Origin: JBNJEA01 sp051745395
GTDB taxonomy: Bacteria > Desulfobacterota > Desulfobacteria > Desulfobacterales > Desulfosalsimonadaceae
Length of the DNA stretch: 25,530 bases
Assembly (NCBI GenBank): GCA_051745395.1
Contig: JBNJEA010000037.1
Span: 1-25,530 of the forward strand
Direction of reading: 5' to 3'
Shown here: one piece after another, positions 1 through 6,124 of the stretch
Position numbering within the stretch: the stretch's first letter is position 1
Layout: every line of letters begins with the position of its first letter
Notes under the pieces: model-generated
What the model saw: the letters and a program-made list of their open reading frames with translations, nothing else
Databases searched by the model: none
What the model was told of the DNA's origin: nothing
Made by a program: the position numbers and the translations under genes

Positions 1-1
1 C

Positions 2-565
2 GGCCTGCGGCCGCTGGTCAGCCCCTCGGACACCGATGATACGGCGGCCCTGTCGCGCGATCACACCATCTACATTTCCCGTACCGGGCTGGTGACCATC
101 ACCGGCGGCAAATGGACCACCTACCGGAAAATGGCCGAAGACACCATTGACCATGCCGCCACCGTCGCCCACCTGCCGGACCGCACCTCGATTTCCCGGG
201 ACCTGCATATTCACGGCTACCACAACCATGCCGAAAAATTCGGCGACCTGGCCGTCTACGGTTCCGATGCGCCGGCCATTAAAGACCTGCTCTATCAACA
301 GCCGGAACTCAAACAACCGCTGCATCCGAACATGACCACCATCGCCGGGGAAGTCGTCTGGGCGGTGCGCAAGGAAATGGCGCGCACCATAGAGGACTTT
401 CTGGCCCGCCGCACCCGGGCCCTGCTGCTCGATGCCCGGGCCAGCATCGAAATGGCGCCGAAAGTGGCCCGGCTCATGGCCGATGAACTGCAAAAAGACG
501 ACGCCTGGGTCGAAACCCAGGTCCAGCAGTACCGGGAGCTGGCCCGGGGGTATCTGCTCGAATAA
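2..565 (+). CDS. glpD: Aerobic-type glycerol-3-phosphate dehydrogenase, C-terminal part (partial)
   Basis: This is the last 187 codons of an FAD-dependent sn-glycerol-3-phosphate dehydrogenase, which oxidises glycerol-3-phosphate to dihydroxyacetone phosphate at the membrane and passes electrons to quinone. The reading frame is open from base 2, so the start lies outside the window; the internal GTG at 92 is not the true start. Visible family signatures are GLRPLV near the left edge, then SRDHTIYIS, and the highly conserved GLVTITGGKWTTYRKMAED that closes the FAD domain. After these comes the helical GlpD C-terminal domain, with a TTIAGEVVWAVRKEMARTIEDFLARRTR-type segment split here over residues of about 110-140 of the visible part. 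It ends in TAA at 563-565. The next gene is convergent and I see no clean intrinsic terminator between them. Identification is secure; the subtype (GlpD rather than GlpA) is judged from the C-terminal domain. Confidence 0.93.
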   Translation, partial: GLRPLVSPSDTDDTAALSRDHTIYISRTGLVTITGGKWTTYRKMAEDTIDHAATVAHLPDRTSISRDLHIHGYHNHAEKFGDLAVYGSDAPAIKDLLYQQPELKQPLHPNMTTIAGEVVWAVRKEMARTIEDFLARRTRALLLDARASIEMAPKVARLMADELQKDDAWVETQVQQYRELARGYLLE

Positions 566-670
566 TGGAATCGATATTTGCCGACCTATGGCCGATTCGA
601 CAATAAAGAAACTTCGAAGGGTCGGACATAAAAACGGCTTCATCGGCGGGTTGCAGCCGTGAAACCGCAA

Positions 671-1969
671 TTACGCGCATTTATCAAGCCGGTTCATACG
701 ACGCCAGAACCACCCATAGGGACCAAGCATCGGCGGGTCAAACGCCGCCTTACGCATTTGAAAAATCCAGTCTTCGGTCCAGTCGGCAACCCGCCGGTCG
801 GCCGCCCGGAACGGATCAGAACCGGCAGAGGCTTCCGGCCGCGTCAGCAGTGTGAATACCTCATTTTCCGTATGCGCAATGGATGCCCGAATCTTCCGCC
901 GTTTTTCTTTTATAAACAGCAGGCGCCGATGCATGGCCTCAAAACGCTGCCAGAGGGAGCCGTCCACCGTGCTTTCATCCGGATTTAACACATAGAAGTC
1001 ATGGTCCATATCCGGATGCACCGGCTTGAAGACCGAAAGGCATGGGGCCGAAGTTCCGGTGAAAAAATGCAGACTGCCGCGGGCATCGAGACGCGAAACC
1101 ATGGCCCCGCAGGTCTGGTTCCTGCGAACAACCGGATCGGCGGCATGCATGCAGATATCGGCGTTGCTGCCGGAACGGGGGGTGATGTCGGCCCTGTGAT
1201 GCAGCCGCAAAAGATCGGCCATGTCGGCAACCTCCAAGCCGTCTTTTTGCCCCAGCTTTTCCAGGCGGTCTCGCGATATTTTCAACCGATGATCAGCGGC
1301 GGCAAAAAACGGTATCCACCGGGTGTCAAAGGCGGACGAAAACGAAAAAGCCCCTTTTCCGGAATACAGTTTCCTTTGCCGGGCAAAATCCTGCAGTCCC
1401 TCCGAATGCAGATCATAATCGGCGCCGATGGTCAGGCAATTGGATATGGCGCCAGACTCTTTTACCTCCCGGGCGGCCCAGTGGCGCCCGGCGGTCTCCA
1501 AAATCCAGGCCTGCTCGGCATCTGCAATGATAAAGCTGTTGTCATACCGGAGCTTTTTGTCCCGGAAACCGCATACCCCGCCCTGCCCGTATTTTTCGAG
1601 CAGCTCCGTTATCACCTTCAATGCATGTTCTGCGGTATCGCCGCGCTCCAGCCCGAGGCGCAAAAGGTCCATGCCGATCAGGCCGGGGGTTTTTTCAATC
1701 AGACGGGTAAACACGGCTTCGTTTCCGATAACCACTCCCCGGTCGTTTGCCCCCATTTCGGCCCCCCACATCCAGAAGGGTTTGCTCAGCACCACACCGT
1801 GCCGGTCGGCTGTCTGATCGATTTCCCTGTAGGTCGCCCGGCATTTTTTTCGAATGTCATTTGTCACGGGCGGCTTTCGCACCACCAACTGGGCCTCGAC
1901 CGGTTCACGATCGCTGTTTTTGGCAAAAAAAGTCCGGCCGCTGTTTTTTATGACCACTGTGTCGCACAT
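671..1969 (-). CDS. Secernin/C69-like Ntn hydrolase (dipeptidase or acyltransferase family)
   Basis: The 432-residue product begins Met-Cys-Asp-Thr, as in secernins and C69 peptidases, where Cys2 becomes the N-terminal nucleophile once Met is removed. It continues with FFAKNSDREP (residues 14-23), matching the family's F-x-K-N-S-D-R signature, and a WMWGAEMGANDRGVVIGNEAVF region. The open frame extends upstream to 2341, but that part overlaps the oxidase gene. The ATG at 1967-1969 is preceded by a good GGGAGGTG ribosome site and places Cys at position 2, so I chose it. Family members cleave dipeptides or small amide bonds; the substrate cannot be read from sequence. It follows the DAO-family oxidase by 83 bases on the same strand, so the two probably act on related N-acyl or amino compounds (inference). 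No signal peptide is seen, so the protein is likely cytoplasmic. Confidence 0.82.
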   Translation of the reverse strand: MCDTVVIKNSGRTFFAKNSDREPVEAQLVVRKPPVTNDIRKKCRATYREIDQTADRHGVVLSKPFWMWGAEMGANDRGVVIGNEAVFTRLIEKTPGLIGMDLLRLGLERGDTAEHALKVITELLEKYGQGGVCGFRDKKLRYDNSFIIADAEQAWILETAGRHWAAREVKESGAISNCLTIGADYDLHSEGLQDFARQRKLYSGKGAFSFSSAFDTRWIPFFAAADHRLKISRDRLEKLGQKDGLEVADMADLLRLHHRADITPRSGSNADICMHAADPVVRRNQTCGAMVSRLDARGSLHFFTGTSAPCLSVFKPVHPDMDHDFYVLNPDESTVDGSLWQRFEAMHRRLLFIKEKRRKIRASIAHTENEVFTLLTRPEASAGSDPFRAADRRVADWTEDWIFQMRKAAFDPPMLGPYGWFWRRMNRLDKCA

Positions 1970-2052
1970 TGCCCGATCACCACCTCCCATTCGAATTTCG
2001 AGGTTCGGATTCCCAATGCAGCCCTGTACGGGATAATGGATCCAAAAAAACG

Positions 2053-3387
2053 CTATCCGTAATAGATACGGTCTTCCATCCGCATAAATCCCCGTACGGT
2101 CTTGGCGATGCCGTAGCTGAACATATCCGGCGGCCAGGAAAACACCTTCCGGCCCACGAAAAACATCTCCGTTCGTTCGGTCTGGCGGCCGGTGATCAAT
2201 TCGGCGATGGTGCGGCCGTTCATGGTGGTCATGGAAACGCCGTGGCCGATGCAGCCCATGGAAAAAACGGCCCGCTTGTCTTTGCCCAGGTACCCGATCA
2301 CCGGTGCCATGTCTAAGGTCACGGAAACCGGACCGCCCCACTGGTGCGTAAAGCCGATGCCTTCCAGCTGGGGAAAAACCTCCGTGACATGGCGCTTTAA
2401 ATGTTCGAACGTCTTTTCATTCCGGTCTTTGTCCAGGTTGCTGCCGTAGCCGATCGTAACATCGCCGCCGCCCATTGCGATCCGGTTGTCCTTGGTCAGC
2501 CGGTAATAATGGATCAGGTCGCGTGCGTCTTCGATGCCGGCCCGGTTTTTCCAGCCGATGGCATCATACTGCTCTTGTGTCAGCGGTTCCGAAAGGACGA
2601 TATGCGTAAAGGCCGGGTACTGGAGTTTTTTTAACTCCGGGAACAAAACGGAATACGCATTGGTGGCCAATACCAGGTAATCGCTGTGGATTTCGCCCTG
2701 CTCCGTCTGGATCACGAAACCGGCTGCGGCCCCTTTCCGGCGGAAATTTTTCACCGGCGACTTTTCATAGATGGTCACCCCATGGTCTTCGGCCAGGGTT
2801 TTCAAACCCCGGGCCAGCTTGGCCGGATTTAAAATGCCGCAGCGGGGCTCGAACCAGCCGAGCTTGTAATAATCGGTGTTAAACTCCTCGGCCAGCCGGT
2901 GCCGGTCCCAGCGTTCCACACCGCCGAGCCCCCATTGTTCCATGATCTTGAAATCGTGCTCCACCCGCTTGACCTGGCCGGGGCTGGTGCCCACCAGCAG
3001 GTATCCCGTGCGTTCGTAATCGCAGTCGATACCGTTTCCGGTAATGACGTCATGCAGGTAATCCACCGCGTTTTCCATGTAGAGATGGGCGGATCTGGCT
3101 TTTTCGTCATCGAAACGGAACTGGGTGATCCCCTTGGTCAGGCCGAACAGCGTCATGGAAAAGCCGCCGTTTCGGCCCGAAGCACCGTAGCCGCAGATGT
3201 CGGATTCCAGAAGGCGGACATCCATGTCCGGTTGGAGACGTTTCAAATGATAGGCGGTGGAAAGTCCGGTGTAGCCCCCGCCGATGACGGCCACATCGGC
3301 TTTTTCTCTCTGATCCAGGGCCGGATTCGGAGTCAGGTCCTCGGGCAGGGTCTCGAGCCACCAGCTTTTCTCGCGATAATCGGTCAT
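2053..3387 (-). CDS. FAD-dependent amine/amino-acid oxidase, DAO family (PuuB/OrdL-like)
   Basis: A 444-residue flavoprotein. An N-terminal dinucleotide fold DVAVIGGGYTGLSTAYHLKR (residues 31-50) is followed by the ribose-binding Glu61 and the GASGRNGG motif (68-75) typical of gamma-glutamylputrescine oxidase, sarcosine oxidase and related DAO proteins. The C-terminal part has an HQWGGPVSVTLDMAPVIG segment and an SMGCIGHGVSMTTMNGRTIAELITG flavin-closing segment, as expected. Length is usual for the PuuB/OrdL group. Such enzymes oxidise a C-N bond of an amine or amino acid and release an imine; the exact substrate is unknown. Two in-frame ATGs exist (3399 and 3387). I prefer 3387 because GGAGG sits five bases upstream of it. 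It is the first gene of a likely two-gene operon with the C69-like hydrolase, and a palindromic operator candidate lies just upstream at 3422-3455. Confidence 0.88.
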   Translation of the reverse strand: MTDYREKSWWLETLPEDLTPNPALDQREKADVAVIGGGYTGLSTAYHLKRLQPDMDVRLLESDICGYGASGRNGGFSMTLFGLTKGITQFRFDDEKARSAHLYMENAVDYLHDVITGNGIDCDYERTGYLLVGTSPGQVKRVEHDFKIMEQWGLGGVERWDRHRLAEEFNTDYYKLGWFEPRCGILNPAKLARGLKTLAEDHGVTIYEKSPVKNFRRKGAAAGFVIQTEQGEIHSDYLVLATNAYSVLFPELKKLQYPAFTHIVLSEPLTQEQYDAIGWKNRAGIEDARDLIHYYRLTKDNRIAMGGGDVTIGYGSNLDKDRNEKTFEHLKRHVTEVFPQLEGIGFTHQWGGPVSVTLDMAPVIGYLGKDKRAVFSMGCIGHGVSMTTMNGRTIAELITGRQTERTEMFFVGRKVFSWPPDMFSYGIAKTVRGFMRMEDRIYYG

Positions 3388-3421
3388 ATGCACCTCCATA
3401 CCTCGTCATTTTTATCGGACC

Positions 3422-3455
3422 TCAATTCAGGTTCAAATTTGAGTTGATGAATTGA
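3422..3455. promoter_or_regulatory. Palindromic operator candidate upstream of the DAO oxidase
   Basis: TCAATTCA at 3422-3429 is the exact inverted complement of TGAATTGA at 3448-3455. A second perfect palindrome, TCAAATTTGA (3433-3442), lies nearly concentric within it. The element sits 35-68 bases upstream of the oxidase start in AT-rich DNA, a usual place for a dimeric repressor or activator. The binding protein is unknown, and no regulator gene is adjacent. Confidence 0.4.
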
Positions 3456-3483
3456 TCGGATACAATTAACATATAATAAATAC

Positions 3484-3499
3484 GGGTATTTTTATACCC
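3484..3499. repeat. Perfect 6-bp inverted repeat with TTTT loop
   Basis: GGGTAT, TTTT, ATACCC forms an exact 6-bp stem. It lies between the operator candidate and the 70-codon glycyl-radical-tail gene. It is not followed by a T run on either strand, so it is not a canonical terminator. It could be a leader hairpin or a second operator. Confidence 0.35.
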
Positions 3500-3520
3500 T
3501 CCCCTGCGGAGCCGGGGCAA

Positions 3521-3733
3521 ATGCAATGCCTGGATGATGAACTCATCGCCGGAAACATGGGCACAAAAAGACGGTCAGCCATCATTTACCCGGACATGCT
3601 GGCCGACGCCAGGGCCCATCCGGGGAAGTACCCGGATATCGTGGTGCGGGTGGCCGGATTCTGCGCCTATTTTGACGACCTGCCGGATTCGGTGAAAAAG
3701 GAAATCATTGATCGCACGCGGATTGCCGCATAA
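3521..3733 (+). CDS. Orphan glycyl-radical C-terminal domain (pyruvate formate-lyase-type tail)
   Basis: A 70-residue product that corresponds only to the extreme C terminus of a glycyl radical enzyme. From about residue 20 it reads IIYPDMLADARAHPGKYPD, then VVRVAGFCAYF (41-51), which matches the RVxGY/FxAxF loop whose Gly (here Gly46) carries the radical. The EIIDRT ending (61-66) is also as in pyruvate formate-lyase-like enzymes. The roughly 700-residue catalytic barrel with the active-site Cys is absent, and only 121 bases separate this ORF from the divergent oxidase gene. GGAG lies nine bases before the ATG, so translation is possible. It may be a remnant of a deleted enzyme, or a stand-alone radical module analogous to GrcA/YfiD, which repairs oxygen-cleaved PFL but is longer (about 127 residues). 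No activating radical-SAM enzyme is in the window. Confidence 0.72.
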   Translation: MQCLDDELIAGNMGTKRRSAIIYPDMLADARAHPGKYPDIVVRVAGFCAYFDDLPDSVKKEIIDRTRIAA

Positions 3734-3776
3734 TGCATAGGCATAGCGTCGGAAAACGCCGAATATATTGTTTTCT

Positions 3777-3949
3777 GGTTATCCGACTTGCTCCAGTAAC
3801 AACCACGGCTAACAGCCACTGCATTTTCGCGCCAAGACGCAAAGGCGCGAAGTTTCCTATCAAGCCATTCTTGGCGCTCTTGGCGGCTTTGCGCGAGAAT
3901 AAAAAAACAACTCGACGACTCGTCACTTACCGGCGCGAACCGGATAACC
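3777..3949. repeat. Dispersed intergenic repeat, copy A (CGCCAAGACGCAAAG family)
   Basis: An intergenic block bounded by exact inverted 9-mers, GGTTATCCG (3777-3785) and CGGATAACC (3941-3949). It contains CGCGCCAAGACGCAAAG (3828-3844) and the partner TCTTGGCGGCTTTGCGCG (3878-3895). A second, inverted copy lies at about 10085-10207 with the same order of blocks. No coding potential is seen. It fills the space between the glycyl-radical-tail gene and the end of the MDR gene, both of which end toward it. It may fold as a hairpin or pseudoknot. Confidence 0.65.
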
Positions 3950-3961
3950 GGATATTGTTTT

Positions 3962-4990
3962 TTATGCCGAGCTTTCCGTTTCCGCTACATCCAGCACGAT
4001 CTTGCCCTGCACGCCGGCGCCTTCGATGAGTTCATGGGCGCGGCGGATTTCGGTCATCGGCATCCGCTTGGCGATGACCGGCTTGATCCTGCCCTTTTTC
4101 AACAAATCGAACAAGGCGGCCAGGTCTTTGGAAAACCAGTCCGGGTGCTTGCGCCGCAGGGCCCCGATGGAGTAAAAGGTGGTCGAGCGCCGGGTCGGCA
4201 GCAGTTGCCACAGTTTGAGCTTCATAAAGTCCAGGGGGATGCTGCCCTCCTTGCCCAGCACCGCATTGTAGAAGCCATAGGCCACCAGCTTGCCGCCAGC
4301 CCGGAGCAGGGAAAACGAGTGATTGAAGCTTTTGCCGCCGATGGGGTCAAAAACCGCGTCCAGGCCGCCGCCTGAAAGGCTTCGCACCTGCTCGACCCAG
4401 CCGTCGCGCTTGTAATTGATCGGTGTGGCCCCCAGGGCGGCCACCGTCTGGTGTTTCAAGCCGGAGGCGGTCCCGTAGACCGCCAGGTCCGCCAATCGGC
4501 CCAGATCCAGCATGGCGGTGCCGACCGCACCCCCGGCGCCGTGGACCAGGATCCGCTGTTTCGGCTTGACGCCGGCCACCCGGTGCAGCATCTGGTAGGC
4601 CGTGAGATAGGACAAAACCAAACTGACGGCTTCCGCGGCGTCGATGCCCTCGGGTACAGGCGTCAAACGGTCGGCCGGCAGGCAGATGTATTGCGCGCAG
4701 GCACCGGTCACGGTAAGATCGGCTACCCGCTGGCCGACCGTAAAGCCGGAAACGCCCCCGCCCGGTTTGTCCACCACGCCGACCAGATCGTAGCCGGGCG
4801 AAAACGGGGGCTTCTGCTTGACCTCCGGATACATGCCCTTGCGGATCATTACATCCGTAAACGCCGCACTGGTCACCAGCACCCGGACCCGGACCTCGCC
4901 GGGGCCGGGTTCAGGCAATTCGGTTTCCTCGACGATCTTGAGCTTTTCCAGCCCGCCGAATTGAGAAAGCAAAACCCGCTTGTATCTCAT
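3962..4990 (-). CDS. Zinc-free quinone oxidoreductase-like MDR family enzyme
   Basis: A 342-residue medium-chain dehydrogenase/reductase. The GroES-like N-terminal half carries PGPGEVRVRVL and the SPGYDLVGVV segment (about residues 85-95). The Rossmann half begins with ILVHGAGGAVGTAMLDLGR, giving the AxxGxxG NADPH-binding pattern of quinone oxidoreductases. The cysteine ligands of zinc alcohol dehydrogenases are missing, which places it with the QOR/VAT-1-like branch. These enzymes reduce quinones, enones or enoyl compounds with NADPH in the cytoplasm. The ATG at 4988-4990 has only a weak GGAAAA ribosome site. It lies 31 bases after the alpha/beta hydrolase gene on the same strand, so the two are probably one operon and may handle the same carbonyl or ester substrate (inference). 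The exact substrate is unknown. Confidence 0.85.
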   Translation of the reverse strand: MRYKRVLLSQFGGLEKLKIVEETELPEPGPGEVRVRVLVTSAAFTDVMIRKGMYPEVKQKPPFSPGYDLVGVVDKPGGGVSGFTVGQRVADLTVTGACAQYICLPADRLTPVPEGIDAAEAVSLVLSYLTAYQMLHRVAGVKPKQRILVHGAGGAVGTAMLDLGRLADLAVYGTASGLKHQTVAALGATPINYKRDGWVEQVRSLSGGGLDAVFDPIGGKSFNHSFSLLRAGGKLVAYGFYNAVLGKEGSIPLDFMKLKLWQLLPTRRSTTFYSIGALRRKHPDWFSKDLAALFDLLKKGRIKPVIAKRMPMTEIRRAHELIEGAGVQGKIVLDVAETESSA

Positions 4991-5021
4991 GTGCTTTTTC
5001 CAGGCAGGATTGCCGACAACC

Positions 5022-5906
5022 CTACGCTTTCATGGTGTGATCAACAATGGCGCGGCCGATGCGCTCCCAGCATTCGCCACGGACGGGATCATGGCCCATG
5101 CCCTCGATCACCAGCAAATCAGCGCCGGGAATGGCAGCGGCCGTGTCCTCTGCTGCGGCCACCGGCATCAACGGGTCATCTGAGCCGTGGACCACCAGGG
5201 TTGGCACTGCCACCGAACCCAGCGCCGGTTTGCGGTTTTTCTGGGTCATGATGGCGGCAAACTGCCGTATCACGCCTTCCGGATAAAAACAGCGGTCATA
5301 TGATGCCTCCACAATGGCCTTGACCCATTTCTCATCAAAGGGGCAGCCCGGACCTGAAATCGCCCGGAACGTTTTGAGATTGTGGTCGATAAACCCCGGG
5401 CGATCCTCGGGCGGCGGGGTCAGCAAAAGCTCGAGCGCATCCGGTTCGGGCTGGAAGTATTCCGGATCTCCCGTGCCGCTGTAAACGGAAACCAGGCTCC
5501 GCACCCGCTCCGAATATTGGATGGCGATGGACTGGGCGATCATGCCGCCCATGGAAACACCGCATACATGGACTTTTTCCACTGACAGGGCATTGAGCAG
5601 CCCCGCCGCGTCATCGGCCATGTCTTCGATGCTGTAAGGCGCTTCGGCCGCTTCTCCCTGGAGCATTTTGCCGATCAAATCGTCAATATCGGGTACGCCC
5701 GCATCCGTTATTTTCGTTGAAAGCCCCACATCCCGGTTGTCGAACCGGATCACGAAAAGCCCGCTGTCAGCGAGCTGCCGACAGAACTGATCATCCCAGG
5801 CAATCAATTGCTGCCCCAGCCCCATGACCAGCAGAATGGCTTCGTTGGCCGGTTCGCCGAAGGTTTCGTAGGCGATTTCGATATGATTGGCGTTTGCGTT
5901 CGGCAT
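5022..5906 (-). CDS. Alpha/beta hydrolase
   Basis: A 294-residue alpha/beta-hydrolase-fold protein with a complete catalytic triad. The nucleophile elbow is GVSMGG (Ser118), the acid is Asp244 in HGSDDPLMP, and the base is His272 in GMGHDP. The oxyanion region reads LLVMGLGQQLIAWDD (about 26-40), and FDNRDVGLST (54-63) is typical of the esterase/haloperoxidase-like branch that includes aclacinomycin methylesterase-type proteins. Substrate is not predictable. The frame could start at TTG 5909, but ATG 5906 has GAGGAG five bases upstream and is preferred. The A of this ATG is also the last base of the TGA that ends the truncated cupin gene (TGATG), which points to translational coupling. The MDR oxidoreductase follows 31 bases downstream. 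Confidence 0.87.
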   Translation of the reverse strand: MPNANANHIEIAYETFGEPANEAILLVMGLGQQLIAWDDQFCRQLADSGLFVIRFDNRDVGLSTKITDAGVPDIDDLIGKMLQGEAAEAPYSIEDMADDAAGLLNALSVEKVHVCGVSMGGMIAQSIAIQYSERVRSLVSVYSGTGDPEYFQPEPDALELLLTPPPEDRPGFIDHNLKTFRAISGPGCPFDEKWVKAIVEASYDRCFYPEGVIRQFAAIMTQKNRKPALGSVAVPTLVVHGSDDPLMPVAAAEDTAAAIPGADLLVIEGMGHDPVRGECWERIGRAIVDHTMKA

Positions 5907-6073
5907 CAATGCTCCTCATCGTTTTTTTGATTGTACCAGAAACCCTCCGGCGAGCCGTGCCCCCGGGATACGATCCGCTCAATTTTGACGCGGTCGGTTT
6001 CATGCAGGGTCTCGAAAAATTCCTCCGGCAACGCCGCCGGTATGCCGTTAAACAGCGAGCCTTTCAAACGCAT
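5906..6073 (-). CDS. Truncated cupin-domain protein (N-terminal half only)
   Basis: A short gene of 55 codons. It starts at ATG 6071-6073 with AAAAGGAAAG directly upstream as ribosome site, and stops at the TGA (5906-5908) that overlaps the alpha/beta hydrolase start. The product begins MRLKGSLFNGIPAALPEE and contains KIERIVSRGHGSPEGFWYNQ (30-49). That segment closely matches the conserved front of a small cupin family whose members run on as a DEW-V-L-L-L-x-G strand to about 110 residues. Here the protein ends right after NDEEH, so the second half of the barrel, with part of the metal site, is missing. No other frame downstream restores it. It is either a deletion remnant that now serves as a leader cistron for the hydrolase or a genuinely short protein; I favour the former. 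Coding identity rests on my memory of the family motif. Confidence 0.68.
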   Translation of the reverse strand: MRLKGSLFNGIPAALPEEFFETLHETDRVKIERIVSRGHGSPEGFWYNQKNDEEH

Positions 6074-6124
6074 CTTTCCTTTTATAATCGAGTTTTGCCC
6101 CGAGGCCGGATTTTTAAAAACCCC

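Noticed and set aside
634..660. Intrinsic terminator between glpD and the C69-like gene
   Set aside because: ACGGCT/AGCCGT gives only six pairs around a 15-base loop, with no T run on either strand.
1001..2062. A 353-codon open frame antisense to the C69-like gene
   Set aside because: No family features; it spans the coding region and start of a conserved gene on the other strand.
1970..2341. Upstream extension of the C69-like gene into the oxidase gene (556-codon frame)
   Set aside because: The extra 124 codons lie inside the conserved C-terminal coding part of the oxidase in another frame, while the MCDT start has a good ribosome site and the expected Cys2.
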